The notes beneath the pieces are model-generated. The model made no database searches, was not told the origin of the DNA, and worked only from the letters and a program-made list of their open reading frames with translations. DNA of 64,000 bases from Microbacterium sp. zg-B185 (GTDB lineage: Bacteria; Actinomycetota; Actinomycetes; Actinomycetales; Microbacteriaceae), in the NCBI RefSeq assembly GCF_030246885.1, contig NZ_CP126739.1, forward strand, positions 806,001 through 870,000. Direction: 5' to 3'. A program made the translations under genes and the position numbers. This document shows, one piece after another, positions 10,706-21,641 of this stretch. Numbering within the stretch: position 1 is the first letter of the stretch; every line of letters starts with the position of its first letter.

Positions 10706-12013
10706 TCAGAGGCGACCGGCGGCCTTCAGCGCCAGGTACCGGTCGGCGATCCTCGGCGGCAGCGCCTCGGCCGACGCAGCGACCGCCTCGGCGCCCGCTC
10801 GGCCGATGGCCGCGGCCACCCGCGCCGCGTCACGGACCGTCTGCTCGTGCGCGGCGGCCCGGTACACGCCCGTTGCGTTCCCGCGGTCGTCATCGGCAGC
10901 GGCATCGTCTGCGACGGTGACCGTGCCGACCAGGACGTGGGCCCGGCGCGAGAGTGCCGGCAGCGAGCCGAGGAAGCCACGGGCGGATTCCGGTGCGTCC
11001 TGCGCCGTCAGGATCACCACGAGCGACGGCCGCGAGCTGAGTCTGCGCACCTGTGCGAACGCGGCATCCCAATCCGTTTCGATCAGCTGCGGCTCGACCG
11101 GTGCCATCGCCTCCACGAGCGCGGGCAGCAGCGCCGGCCCGTCCACGCGGGTGACGCGAGCACGGGCGACACGGTCGAACATGAGAAGGTGCGTGTGATC
11201 GCCCGCGCGCGAAGCGAGCGCTGCCAGCAGCAGTGCGGCCTCCATCGCGGCATCCAGTCGTACGCCGTCTCCCACCCGTGCGGCGGCCGTGCGTCCCGTG
11301 TCCAGCAGGATCACGACATGGCGGTCCCGCTCGGGGCGCCACGTGCGCAGCATCGTCGCGCCCGCGCGCGCGGTGGCGCGCCAGTCGATCGAGCGGACGT
11401 CATCCCCCCGCACGTATTCGCGCAGGCTGTCGAACTCGGTGCCCTGCCCGCGGACCTGCACACTGGTGTTGCCGTCCAGCTCGCGCAGGCGGGCCAGTCG
11501 CGAAGGCAGGTGCCGACGGGCGGTGAACGGCGGCAGCACTCGCAGCGCGCCCCGGCTCGGTATCCGCGCCTGACGCCCGGCCAGTCGCCACGGCCCGTCC
11601 GCGCGGACCACGACGAACGCAGAGCTCAGTTCGCCCCGGCGCCGGGGCAGCAGCGGGACCACGATCCGCCGACGCTCCCCGGCGGGCACGTCGACCGCCG
11701 GGCGGTCGGGCGACGCGCCCGCGGTGGGCTGCCAGGCGTCGCGGATCCGACCGTGGAGCCGCCGCGCACCGGTGTTCTCCAGCCACAGCTCCGTCGCCAC
11801 CGGCTCTCCGAGCAGAGCGCGGCCCGGCACCCGGCGGTGCACCCGGATTCGGCGCGGATCGGCCGCGGCGGCGGCATCGGCGAGCGCGAGGGCGGCGCAC
11901 AGCGCAAGCCAGACCGCGGCGGCGGCCCAGGCGTTGAGGCCGGCGACCGAGAGCAGCACGACGGGCACCGTGCCGAGTCCGACCAGAAGCGGCACGCGGC
12001 CGGAGATGAACAC
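10706..12013 (-). CDS. DUF58 domain-containing protein
   Basis: This 435-residue protein starts with two membrane helices (about residues 5-50) and carries the DUF58 core REYVRGDDVRSIDWRATAR, followed by a VWA-like strand VVILLDTGRTAA with a partial metal site. DUF58 proteins partner MoxR ATPases in envelope or metal-insertion chaperone systems. I chose the GTG at 12013 because a CAGGAG site precedes it and it begins just before the first helix; it lies 37 bases after the moxR stop, as the last gene of the operon. Confidence 0.88.
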   Translation of the reverse strand: MFISGRVPLLVGLGTVPVVLLSVAGLNAWAAAAVWLALCAALALADAAAAADPRRIRVHRRVPGRALLGEPVATELWLENTGARRLHGRIRDAWQPTAGASPDRPAVDVPAGERRRIVVPLLPRRRGELSSAFVVVRADGPWRLAGRQARIPSRGALRVLPPFTARRHLPSRLARLRELDGNTSVQVRGQGTEFDSLREYVRGDDVRSIDWRATARAGATMLRTWRPERDRHVVILLDTGRTAAARVGDGVRLDAAMEAALLLAALASRAGDHTHLLMFDRVARARVTRVDGPALLPALVEAMAPVEPQLIETDWDAAFAQVRRLSSRPSLVVILTAQDAPESARGFLGSLPALSRRAHVLVGTVTVADDAAADDDRGNATGVYRAAAHEQTVRDAARVAAAIGRAGAEAVAASAEALPPRIADRYLALKAAGRL

Positions 12014-12050
12014 TAGAGCTCCTGATCCGCGGGAGCGGTCTGGAGCCGAC

Positions 12051-13075
<1,025 letters not shown>

Positions 13076-13079
<4 letters not shown>

Positions 13080-14254
13080 CGGGTGTTCCTTTCAGGACGC
13101 ACGGCCGTCTGCACGGCCTGCTCGAGGGCGCGGAGGTCTTCGCTGAGCGCGACGAGCTCCGGGTCGGTACGGGGCAGTTCGTCGATGAGGATGCGCCGGA
13201 CCCTGCCACGGTCCAGTCCGGCGCGGGCGGCCGTGGCATCCGAGATCTCGGCGGCGGAGGCGGACGGACCCAGGCCCAGCGTCCGGGACAGGCGGGTGAG
13301 CGCCCCGATGCGCAGCTGGTCGGCCGCGTGCAGCGCATCGCGCGCGTGCGCATACAGTCGCGCGCGTCCCTCGGTCGTCTCCGCTGCACGGACGGTCACC
13401 GGCATCCGCTCGGCGACCAGTGGACCGAAGCGGCGGCCGCGCCAGATCGCGGCGGTGATACCGGCCACCATGAGCAGCACGATGACCGGGCTGACCCACG
13501 GGGGCGTGAGCTCGCCCAGTGAAGCGTCCGCGTCGGCGAGGTCGCTGTCGCCGATGTCGGGCAGGTACCACACGAGCGTGGCATGCCGGCCGAGCAGATT
13601 CACCGCGAGGGCCGCGTTGCCCTCCGCGGCGAGGTGTTCGTTGGTGAACAGAGCCCGGCCGTCCACGGCGACCGCCCGGGCTCCGGCGTCGTCGCCGACG
13701 AGCAGGCCGTATCCGCCGCCGGTCGGGTAGCACGCCGTGGCCTGCGGACCGGGTGCGTAGATCGCGCCGGGCGAAACGGGTCCGGCGCGCTGCGCCTCCG
13801 GCAGGGCGCACGCGGGCGGGACGGCCTGGCCCGGACCGACACCGTGCGGGGTGGCGCCCGGCAGCAGCAGTCGCAGGGTGCGGGAGCGAGGCTCGATCAG
13901 GACGACCTCTGTCGCGGCATCCGCGACAGAGGTGAGGGCATCGTCGGACAGGTGCGGCGCATCGGCCATCGCCAGGGTCGCCGCACCGCGGCCGAGTGCA
14001 TCCTGTGCGGAGGCTCGATCGCGCGCTACGATGACATCCACTCCATGTTCGCTGAGGATCTGGGTCAGCGCACGGGCGCCGGTCGGACCCGCCGACTCCG
14101 GGTCGAGCGCCTCGCGCTCGGCCCACTGCCCGATGCCTGCCAGAGCGGACCCGGCGATCCCGACCGCGACGAGCGCGGCGGCGATGACCATCCACCCGGC
14201 GATGGGCCGACGGCGCCCGGCGGGCGCCGCGACGGTGTCGGCTGCGGCGGTCAC
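13076..14254 (-). CDS. DUF4350 domain-containing membrane protein
   Basis: This 392-residue protein has an N-terminal membrane helix (about 20-42), a DUF4350 region (LDPESAGPTGARALTQIL, then GVDVIVARDRASAQDAL) resembling a glutamine-amidotransferase-like Rossmann fold, a second helix near residue 245 and a helical cytoplasmic end. The function is unknown. The GTG start overlaps the DUF4129 stop (GTGA), and its own stop overlaps the moxR start, so translation is coupled on both sides. Confidence 0.85.
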
Positions 14255-14928
14255 GTGCTCGCCCCGACCAGGACCGGCAGCACCGGTCGGGTGGCGCGGA
14301 CGGTGTCCTCCACGGCCCCGATGCGCCGGTACAGTTCCTCGGTACCCGGTCGGCGCAGGTAGCGGACGTCCTCGAACGCGGCAGCGGCCGATTCCAGCTG
14401 GTCCGCGCAGGCCGGGTACGCGCGCGCGGCGGCCCGGGCGAAGGCATGCACGGTCGCACCGGGCGGGGTGTCCACGGCTCCGCGCTCGAGTAGTCCGCGG
14501 GCCAGTGCCCGGAAGCGGAGGATGATCGCGGTGTCCCAGTCGCCGGCGGCGGCGGAGGATGCAGCGTCCCGGCGCAACTGGTCGGCGCTGCGCTGCTCGT
14601 CCGCACCGAACAGGTCGGCCGGACCGCGAGAACGGGCCGTGAATCGCGGGACGCCCCAGATCAGGAAGGCGGCGAGGATCACCAGTCCCACCACCACGGC
14701 TGCCACGACAGCGACCCAGGGTCCCCACTCGCCGGGAAGCTCCGACGAGAACAGCGACTCGAAGAAGTCGGCGATCGCCCGTGCGATGCGGTCGAGGGGG
14801 GTGGGTTCGGCGATCGCGTACCGTGGATCGGCCAGTTCCCGCTCGGCCCACCTGCGCGCTTCTTCGCGATCGGGGACGAGCGGCGGCACGGACGCGGCCA
14901 GCCGGGAGAACACGCCGGCTACGACCAC
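14251..14928 (-). CDS. DUF4129 domain-containing membrane protein
   Basis: This 225-residue protein has one strong membrane helix (about residues 68-92) and a C-terminal DUF4129 domain seen in ILRFRALARGLLERGAV, PPGATVHAFARAAARAYP and FEDVRYLRRPGTEELYRRI. In larger relatives this domain closes transglutaminase-like proteins; here it stands alone in the MoxR operon. The GTG start overlaps the preceding gene by ten bases. Its job in the complex is unknown. Confidence 0.85.
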   Translation of the reverse strand: MVVAGVFSRLAASVPPLVPDREEARRWAERELADPRYAIAEPTPLDRIARAIADFFESLFSSELPGEWGPWVAVVAAVVVGLVILAAFLIWGVPRFTARSRGPADLFGADEQRSADQLRRDAASSAAAGDWDTAIILRFRALARGLLERGAVDTPPGATVHAFARAAARAYPACADQLESAAAAFEDVRYLRRPGTEELYRRIGAVEDTVRATRPVLPVLVGAST

Positions 14929-16388
14929 GGCGACTCCGGGTCGATCGCACTGCCGGCCGAACCGGGTGCGGTCCAGCGCGTCGCCGACGGCGGTTCATCC
15001 TGCGTGCCCCGCTGCGTGGGGTCGGATTCCGCTGCGGTGGCGGGATCCGCGGGTGGGACCGATGCGGCCGATGACGGGTACCCGGGCTGGGCCGGGTGGG
15101 CGGCCGGGGCCGCCGCGGGCCGCGCCGCGGCAGGGGGAGCCGGCGGCGGGGGATACCCGGGATACCCCTGCTGCGCGGGATACCCCTGCTGACCGGGATA
15201 GCCCTGCTGCGCGGGATACCCCGGTGCGTACCCGGCGGGGGCCGGGGGCTGCGGCTGGGCCGGCGCATACGGCTGTCCCGCGTACGCGGGGGGATAGCCC
15301 TGCGCGGCCGGATAGCCGGGCGCCGCGGGGAAGACCGGGCGCGGCGCGATCTTCCGTCCGATGTTCTCCCGGTACGGATCGGCGAGACCGATCGCCCCGG
15401 CGTCGCGTCGCTCGACGTAGGCGAGCAGGTCGATGTCCAGGCCTTCGCGTCGCATCCGGCAGTCGATGTAGATGAGGGCCGTCGCCGTGCCCTGCACCAC
15501 GACGGCCACGGACTGGATGAGCAGCGTGACCACCTGGGTCAGCACCAGTGCGACCAGCATGCCGATGATCGCGGACGGTTCCGGGTCGCCGGTCGGGCTG
15601 ATGATCGTCGTCAGCCCGGTGGTGAGGAACGAGAACGGGATGCTGATGACCTGCGAGAGCGCCCCGAACGTGAGCGAGATGATGACGATCGTGCCCAGCG
15701 CGGCCCAGAACCGGCCGCGGATGAGCACCCAGGAGCGGGCGATGGCACCGCGGATGGTGGCCTGCTCGAGGATGATGGTCGCCGGGACCAGCAGCAGTTT
15801 GGTGGTCAGCCACAGCGCCAGCGGGATCGCGGAGAGGATCACGAGGATGGTCAGGGCGACCGCGAGGGGCAGCGCGGCCACGCCGACCGCGATGATCGCG
15901 ACGGCGACGATGCCGATCAGGACCAGCACCGCCAGGGTGAGCAGCAGGGAGTATCCGATCAGGCGCCACCCCACCGGCTTGACCCGCTGCCACAGTGCAC
16001 GCAGTGTCAGCTTCTCGGCGACCGCGGCATGCGCGACCTCGCTGACCACGACGCCCTGCACGATCACCCCGAGCGCACCGGCGGCAAGACCCAGGACGAG
16101 CGCCGTGATGGAGGTCAGGGCGATCGAGCCGGCCATCACGGCCTCGAACTCGTCGGTTCCCTCGCGGAGCGTGTCCAGCCGCGTGAACGAGGCCACCGCG
16201 ACCGCGCCGACCCCGAGCAGCACCAGAAGGTACGCGGCCGTCTGCACGCACAGCGCGAAGCCGAGCAGGACGCGGGGGTTCTGCCGCAGAGCGGCGAAGG
16301 ACCGTCCCAGGATGATGCCGAAAGTCAGCGGATGCAGCGGGATGATTCCGGCGCGGGATGCCGGTGTCCAGGCCGGATAGGCGGTCAC
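14919..16388 (-). CDS. Polytopic membrane protein with GYP-rich tail (DUF7847 / glycerophosphodiester phosphodiesterase membrane-domain type)
   Basis: This 489-residue protein begins GIIPLHPLTFGIILGRSFAAL, the usual opening of this family, followed by about six membrane segments up to residue 300. The last 150 residues are a disordered tail of G, Y, P, Q and A repeats. No enzyme active site is visible; the phosphodiesterase name is inherited from a membrane domain in relatives. I chose the GTG at 16388, which has a GGAGG site, and it heads the MoxR operon. The tail may bind a partner or phase-separate; that is inference. Confidence 0.75.
   Translation of the reverse strand: MTAYPAWTPASRAGIIPLHPLTFGIILGRSFAALRQNPRVLLGFALCVQTAAYLLVLLGVGAVAVASFTRLDTLREGTDEFEAVMAGSIALTSITALVLGLAAGALGVIVQGVVVSEVAHAAVAEKLTLRALWQRVKPVGWRLIGYSLLLTLAVLVLIGIVAVAIIAVGVAALPLAVALTILVILSAIPLALWLTTKLLLVPATIILEQATIRGAIARSWVLIRGRFWAALGTIVIISLTFGALSQVISIPFSFLTTGLTTIISPTGDPEPSAIIGMLVALVLTQVVTLLIQSVAVVVQGTATALIYIDCRMRREGLDIDLLAYVERRDAGAIGLADPYRENIGRKIAPRPVFPAAPGYPAAQGYPPAYAGQPYAPAQPQPPAPAGYAPGYPAQQGYPGQQGYPAQQGYPGYPPPPAPPAAARPAAAPAAHPAQPGYPSSAASVPPADPATAAESDPTQRGTQDEPPSATRWTAPGSAGSAIDPESPWS
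15161..15232. repeat. 18-bp in-frame tandem repeat encoding GYP-(A/G)-QQ units
   Basis: Four tandem units of 18 bp start at 15161, 15179, 15197 and 15215, the last one partial. They encode hexapeptides such as GYPAQQ in the tail of the membrane protein. The copies are nearly identical, as expected of a repeat that changes length by slippage. Confidence 0.8.
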
Positions 16389-16676
16389 GGATGGCCCTCC
16401 TCGTGTCGACTGTGTCGTTCCGGGCCTCGGGCCCCCGACCATGACGTGCGGACGAGCCCCCTGCCGGGCTCGGACCAGACCACGGGCGCGCTGACGCGCC
16501 CCCGGGCTGAGCCACTATCGTGTCACACCGACCGGCCCCGACAGCGGTCCTCCGGTGCGCGCCCGGCCCGCGTTCGGCCTGTCCACAGCCGGTGTCCACT
16601 ACTCTGTGGGAAGCGCACGGGGAAGGCGTGAGAACGGCGCGCGCCCCGGCCCGACGCAAAGGACGAAACGCGGGAG
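16389..16676. promoter_or_regulatory. Divergent control region of mtrA and the MoxR operon
   Basis: This 288-bp gap has no gene. A TACTCT hexamer (16600-16605) lies 71 bases before the mtrA ATG and could be its -10. Two direct GTCCAC copies (16581 and 16594, 13-bp spacing) sit just upstream, and the arrangement loosely resembles the paired direct repeats that MtrA binds. Autoregulation is possible but weakly supported. Confidence 0.35.
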
Positions 16677-17357
16677 ATGACATCACGCATCCTGGTGGTC
16701 GATGACGACACGGCCCTGGCCGAGATGATCGGCATCGTCCTTCGCACGGAGGGATTCGAAACGGCGTTCTGCGCAGACGGTTCCAAGGCGGTCGAGACCT
16801 GGCGTGCCGAGCGTCCGGATCTGATCCTGCTGGACCTCATGCTTCCCGGGATGGACGGCATCGAGATCTGCACGCGGATACGCGCCGAATCCGGGGTTCC
16901 GATCATCATGCTCACCGCACGCACCGACACCGCGGACGTGGTCAAGGGCCTCGAATCCGGCGCCGACGACTACATCGTGAAGCCGTTCAACCCGAAGGAA
17001 CTGGTCGCGCGCATCCGCACCCGGCTGCGCCCGGCCGCGCAGCAGGCGAACGAGACGCTGCGCATCGGCGACCTCACCGTCGACGTGGCCGCCCACGAGG
17101 TGCGCCGCGACGAGTCGCCGATCGCGCTGACACCGCTTGAATTCGAGCTGCTGGTGGCCCTGGCCTCGAAGCCGCAGCAGGTCTTCTCTCGGGAGATGCT
17201 GCTGGAACAGGTCTGGGGCTACCACTACAAGGCCGACACCCGCCTCGTCAACGTGCACGTCCAGCGCCTCCGCGCCAAGGTGGAACTCGACCCCGACAAC
17301 CCGAAGATCGTCACGACGGTGCGCGGCGTCGGCTACCGCGCCGGCGCTGTGGTGTGA
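16677..17357 (+). CDS. mtrA: Response regulator MtrA (OmpR family)
   Basis: This 226-residue regulator has a receiver domain (acidic D9-D11, phospho-acceptor D53 in LILLDLMLPGMDG, T80, K102 in YIVKPF) and an OmpR-type winged helix ending LVNVHVQRLRAKVELDP and VRGVGYRAG. With MtrB it controls cell-wall and division genes in actinobacteria. The mtrA-mtrB-lpqB order is diagnostic. The ATG follows CGGGAGA. The mtrB start overlaps its stop. Confidence 0.97.
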   Translation: MTSRILVVDDDTALAEMIGIVLRTEGFETAFCADGSKAVETWRAERPDLILLDLMLPGMDGIEICTRIRAESGVPIIMLTARTDTADVVKGLESGADDYIVKPFNPKELVARIRTRLRPAAQQANETLRIGDLTVDVAAHEVRRDESPIALTPLEFELLVALASKPQQVFSREMLLEQVWGYHYKADTRLVNVHVQRLRAKVELDPDNPKIVTTVRGVGYRAGAVV

Positions 17358-19072
17358 GGTCGTCGATGCCCCCCGCAACGGCGGTGACGGCATCCCGCCT
17401 CCCGGCGACCGCGTGGCGTGACTGGCGCTCGTGGCCGGACAGCCTTGCGAATCTGTGGCGGCGGTCGCTGCGGTTCCGGACGATCCTGATCACGCTGGCG
17501 CTGACGGCCCTCGCGATCCTCGTCGCGTGCATCTGGATGGCGCTGGCGATTCAGAACGATCTGTTCCAGGCCCGCAAGGACCAGGTGCTGCGCGATTCGC
17601 TGCGGGCCACTCAGGCGGCACAGGCCACTCTGGATGCCGCCGCCGTCCAGGGCGACACGGTACAGATCCAGAACCTGTGGAACAGCGTGCGGGCCACACT
17701 GGCGGAGCGGTCCTCGACCGACATGATCGCCGCGTTCCGGATCGATCGGACCCCGTCCCAGCTGGCACCGCAGGACTTCACCACCCCGGGTCTGACCGAG
17801 CAGGTGATCTCCGAGGGCATGCACGAAGCGGTGCAGTCGGACGCGGCGCAGCAGTGGTGGCAGTCCGTCGAGCTTCCCCTGACGAACGGACCGGTGCCCG
17901 GGATCATCGTCGGTCAGCAGCTGACGGTTCCCGACGTGGGCGGCTACGAGCTGTACCTGGCATACGACCTGGACAGCGCGTCTCAGACCCTCGGCTTCGT
18001 GCAGACCACGCTGTGGATCGTCGGCAGCTCCCTGGTCGTGCTGATCGGGGCGATCTCCTGGTTCGTTCTGCGCTCGGTGACCATCCCCATCGGCGAGGCG
18101 GCGGACACCAGTGCCAAGCTCGCCGCCGGAGAGCTCGGCGTGCGCCTGCCCGTGCGCGGCGAAGACGAGCTGGCCACCCTGGGACGGTCCTTCAACGCCA
18201 TGGCCGACAGCATCGAATCGCAGATCAAGGAGCTCGCCGATCTTTCCCTGGTCCAGCAGCGATTCGTCTCGGATGTCTCGCACGAACTGCGCACACCACT
18301 CACGACCATCCGGCTGGCGGCGGACATGATCAACGACCACCGGCAGAGCTTCGATCCCGCCACCGCGCGCGCAGCCGAACTGCTGAACGCGCAGGTGCAG
18401 CGTTTCGAGACGCTGCTGACCGATCTGCTCGAGATCAGCCGCTACGACGCCGGTTCGGTGCAGCTCGAGCTCGAGCCGACCAGCCTTGCACACCTCGCCG
18501 AAGACGTGATCGCGTCGATGCATCAGCTGGCCGAACAGCACGGCACCGACGTGCGTCTGGTCGCTCCGGGGGGTTATTCGCCGGTCGAGATGGACCCCCG
18601 CCGAGTGCGCCGCATCGTGCGCAACCTCCTGGGCAACGCGATCGAGCACGGTGAGGGCAGGCCGATCGTGATCACGGTCGACAGCGACCAGCAGGCGGTT
18701 GCCATCGGCGTGCGCGACTACGGCCTCGGCATGACGCCGCAGGACGCGGAGCGGGTGTTCGACCGGTTCTGGCGCGCCGATCCGTCGCGCACGCGCACGA
18801 TCGGCGGCACCGGCCTGGGGCTGTCCATCGCGCTCGGCGACGCGCGGCTGCACGGCGGCGAGCTGGCCGTGTGGTCCGATCTGGGCCGCGGTTCCCACTT
18901 CGTCCTGACTCTTCCCCGCCACGGCGGCGTCCTGACCGCCCCCTCGCCCATCCCGGCGGATCCGGGGGATGACTCCGGCGCCGCACTGGAGGACTTCGGC
19001 CTCACCCAGCCCATCCAGATCCCGACCGGCGAGGTCCGGGCGGATGCCGCGACCCGGGGGAGTGCATCGTGA
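17354..19072 (+). CDS. mtrB: Sensor histidine kinase MtrB
   Basis: This 572-residue kinase has two membrane helices (about residues 45-65 and 215-240) around an extracytoplasmic sensor, then HAMP, the HisKA box DVSHELRTPLTTIRL with H310 as phosphorylation site, and an ATPase domain with N box NLLGNAIEHGEG, DYGLGM and GGTGLGLSIA. The GTG at 17354 overlaps the mtrA stop (GTGA); an ATG at 17366 is an alternative. It signals to MtrA, and LpqB is its expected extracytoplasmic partner. Confidence 0.96.
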   Translation: MRSSMPPATAVTASRLPATAWRDWRSWPDSLANLWRRSLRFRTILITLALTALAILVACIWMALAIQNDLFQARKDQVLRDSLRATQAAQATLDAAAVQGDTVQIQNLWNSVRATLAERSSTDMIAAFRIDRTPSQLAPQDFTTPGLTEQVISEGMHEAVQSDAAQQWWQSVELPLTNGPVPGIIVGQQLTVPDVGGYELYLAYDLDSASQTLGFVQTTLWIVGSSLVVLIGAISWFVLRSVTIPIGEAADTSAKLAAGELGVRLPVRGEDELATLGRSFNAMADSIESQIKELADLSLVQQRFVSDVSHELRTPLTTIRLAADMINDHRQSFDPATARAAELLNAQVQRFETLLTDLLEISRYDAGSVQLELEPTSLAHLAEDVIASMHQLAEQHGTDVRLVAPGGYSPVEMDPRRVRRIVRNLLGNAIEHGEGRPIVITVDSDQQAVAIGVRDYGLGMTPQDAERVFDRFWRADPSRTRTIGGTGLGLSIALGDARLHGGELAVWSDLGRGSHFVLTLPRHGGVLTAPSPIPADPGDDSGAALEDFGLTQPIQIPTGEVRADAATRGSAS

Positions 19073-20751
19073 GAGCGCGTCGGGGCATCGCTGCCGTCGT
19101 CGCGGCCGCAGCCCTCGTCCTGTCCGCGTGCGCCGGTCTGCCGGCCGGCGGGCCGGTGAATCCGGGGCTGGCGGCGGGGGATGATGCGTTCTCGCCGGAG
19201 TTCCTCTTCCGTCCCGACGAGCCGCAGCCCGGAGCGACCCCCGAGCAGATCGTCGAGGGCTTCATCCGCGCCGGGTCCGGTCCCGGACCCGCGGCGAACT
19301 GGGACGTCGCGCGCATGTTCCTCGCGCCATCGATCCGGGAGACCTGGAAGCCGGAGGCGAGCGTCACGATCGATGTGCCGGACGAGCGCACTGCGGTCGC
19401 GCCGACCGAGGGCGCCGTGTCGGTGTCCCTGGTCGCGGTGGCGACGGTGGACCAGACCGGTGCCTATCAACCGGCCGAGGCGGGCATCACCCAGCTCTCG
19501 TTCCACCTCGCCCAGCAGGACAACGGCGAGTGGCGGATCACCGAGGCGCCGGATGGGGTGGTCGTGGACCGCGACGTGTTCGCGAATGTCTTCCACCGCT
19601 ATTCGCTGATGTTCTTCGATCCCACGTGGCAGTTCCTGGTGCCCGACGTGCGCTGGTTCCCGACGACCAACGCCGCGACGCGGATCGCCGGAGCTCTGGT
19701 GAACGGCGCGCCCAGTCCCTGGCTGCTGGATTCGGTGCGCAACGCCTTTCCCGAGGGTGTCTCGCTGGCCCGCCCCTCCGTGCCGTTGGAGTCCGGAGTG
19801 GCCCAGGTGGCGCTCAGTGCGGACGCGCTGCTGATCGAGCCCACGACCCTGGACCGGATGCAGACCCAGCTGACCGCGAGCCTGGCCACCGCCGGTGTCT
19901 CCCGGGCTCAGATGTCGGTGGAGTCCGCACCGCTGATCGCCGAGCCGGTCGCCACCCGCTCCACGCGGGTGACCGGTCCGCCTCTGGTGCTCACCGAGGA
20001 GGGGTTCGGCTTCCTCGCGGGCGACGAACTCACGCAGATCCCCGGTCTGTCGGCGTCGATGGCCAACGTGATTCCCACCGCCATCCAGGTCGCCACCGAC
20101 CGGGACTTCGCCGCCGTGCGGCTCGTGGACGGCACGGTCGCGCGCGTGCCGGCGGGCGGCGGTGTCACCGTGGTGGACTCTCGAGCCGGTCTGGTCAATC
20201 CGAGCGCCGACCCGTTCGGCTACATCTGGAGCGTTCCGCGCGACCAGCCCTCGGCGGTGACGGTGTTCTCCGCCGGGGGCCAGCAGTTCCCGATCGCCGA
20301 CGCCTGGCCCGGAGCGACGCAGATCGTCGCCATGACGGTGTCGCGGGACGGCGCGCGGCTCGCGGCGCTGCTGGTCGCCGGTGACCGGACGGAGGTGCGG
20401 GTGGCCGGTGTCGTCCGCGGCGACGACAATCAGCCGATCCGGATCGGCGACCCGGTGCCTCTCGGTGTGCTCTCCGGCGCGGGGGCGGGTCTGACCTGGC
20501 TGGACGACGTCAGCCTCGGCGTGCTGACAGCACGTGCCGAGGGGCCGCTGTTCACCGAGCAGCTGGCCGGGGGTCCCGGTTCGACCATCGACGCGCCGAT
20601 CGGTGCCGCATCGATAGCCGGGGCGAACTCGATCTCGAGCGTCCGCCTCCGCGCCGAGGACGGGTCGCTGTTCGTCAAGCGGGGGGCGAACTGGCAGCGC
20701 ACCACCGGCGGCGTCCTCGTCCTGGCCACCCAGCAGGGCTCGCCCCCGTAG
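19069..20751 (+). CDS. lpqB: Lipoprotein LpqB with GerMN domain
   Basis: This 560-residue protein has a signal peptide ending in lipobox LSAC (lipidated C21). Next come an N-terminal LpqB domain, a GerMN domain (about 180-290, including LVNGAPSPWLLDSVRNAFPEG) and a C-terminal beta-propeller-like region. It is anchored outside the membrane and is known to modulate MtrB. The GTG start overlaps the mtrB stop by four bases, so all three genes form one unit. Confidence 0.95.
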   Translation: MRARRGIAAVVAAAALVLSACAGLPAGGPVNPGLAAGDDAFSPEFLFRPDEPQPGATPEQIVEGFIRAGSGPGPAANWDVARMFLAPSIRETWKPEASVTIDVPDERTAVAPTEGAVSVSLVAVATVDQTGAYQPAEAGITQLSFHLAQQDNGEWRITEAPDGVVVDRDVFANVFHRYSLMFFDPTWQFLVPDVRWFPTTNAATRIAGALVNGAPSPWLLDSVRNAFPEGVSLARPSVPLESGVAQVALSADALLIEPTTLDRMQTQLTASLATAGVSRAQMSVESAPLIAEPVATRSTRVTGPPLVLTEEGFGFLAGDELTQIPGLSASMANVIPTAIQVATDRDFAAVRLVDGTVARVPAGGGVTVVDSRAGLVNPSADPFGYIWSVPRDQPSAVTVFSAGGQQFPIADAWPGATQIVAMTVSRDGARLAALLVAGDRTEVRVAGVVRGDDNQPIRIGDPVPLGVLSGAGAGLTWLDDVSLGVLTARAEGPLFTEQLAGGPGSTIDAPIGAASIAGANSISSVRLRAEDGSLFVKRGANWQRTTGGVLVLATQQGSPP

Positions 20752-20850
20752 CCGCCGCCCGCATTCCTCCCCAGCCTGGGCGGGTTCGATGTCATGCACG
20801 GACGAGCCGCCGTCCAGCCCTGCGGCGGCGCATGGCGTCATCGTGGGCGA

Positions 20851-21552
20851 GTGAAGCAAACCGGATGGGTCGGCACGACGGTGCGCGAGGCGCTGGGCGG
20901 CGCGCTTGCGCTCGTGTTGCCGATCGCGTGCGCCGGATGCGATGAGCCCGACGTCGCACTGTGCGAGGACTGCCGCGGCCTCCTGCTGCCGTCCGTCGAG
21001 CACAGCCTCCCGGGGGTGTGGAGCGGTCTGCGATTCGAAGGGGTGACCGCCCGGGTGGTGCGCGCCCTGAAGGAGGACGGCCGGACGGGTCTGGCCCGCC
21101 ATCTCGCGCCGGCGCTGCGGGCCGCAGTGGGTGCGGCGGAGGCCGCGGCATCCGCACCTCCCGACGGGGCCGCATCGGCCAGCACGACCGTCGTCGTGCC
21201 CGTTCCGACCTCGCGTGCCGGCTATCGGCGCCGCGGCTACCGGGTGGTCGAACTGGTGGCGCGCCGCGGTGGCCTGCGGCCTGCGCGGCTGCTGCGGATC
21301 GGGCGCGTCACGGCCGATCAGCGCGGTCTGGACCGGGCCGAGCGCCGCCGGAACGTCGCCGGCTCGCTGGTCGCAGGCAGCGTCGAAGGCCTGCGCGTCG
21401 TCGTCGTCGATGACGTCGTGACGACCGGAGCGACCCTGGCCGAGGCGGTCCGCGCCCTGCGGGCCGGCGGCGCCGAGGTGATCGGGGCTGCGGCCATCGC
21501 GGGCACACCACGGCACGGCGCAGGTAGTGACGCATTCGCGACTCCCAGGTGA
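20851..21552 (+). CDS. ComF family phosphoribosyltransferase-like protein
   Basis: This 233-residue protein has the ComF layout: an N-terminal zinc-type motif CAGCDEPDVALCEDC, the YRRRGYRVVELVARR core and a PRPP-binding loop VVVVDDVVTTGATLAEA. ComF relatives are needed for DNA uptake in competent bacteria; here the role is unknown and may be housekeeping. I chose the GTG at 20851 because it places the Cys motif about 27 residues in, as in relatives; the in-frame ATG at 20794 is less likely. Confidence 0.85.
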   Translation: MKQTGWVGTTVREALGGALALVLPIACAGCDEPDVALCEDCRGLLLPSVEHSLPGVWSGLRFEGVTARVVRALKEDGRTGLARHLAPALRAAVGAAEAAASAPPDGAASASTTVVVPVPTSRAGYRRRGYRVVELVARRGGLRPARLLRIGRVTADQRGLDRAERRRNVAGSLVAGSVEGLRVVVVDDVVTTGATLAEAVRALRAGGAEVIGAAAIAGTPRHGAGSDAFATPR

Positions 21553-21599
21553 CAGGCGACCCGGGGCCGGGATAGCGTGGGGATGACAAGGCGACTCAG

Positions 21600-21623
21600 G
21601 GTCCGCCCTTGGCCGGGCGGACC
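21600..21623 (+). promoter_or_regulatory. Hairpin in the hpf leader
   Basis: GGTCCGCCC and GGGCGGACC pair perfectly around TTGGCC, ending 7 bases before the GGAGG ribosome-binding site. A TAGCGT -10 (21573-21578) would give a leader of about 57 bases that includes the hairpin. It may tune translation or stabilise the message. Confidence 0.45.
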
Positions 21624-21641
21624 GGAACAAGGAGGTCAAGG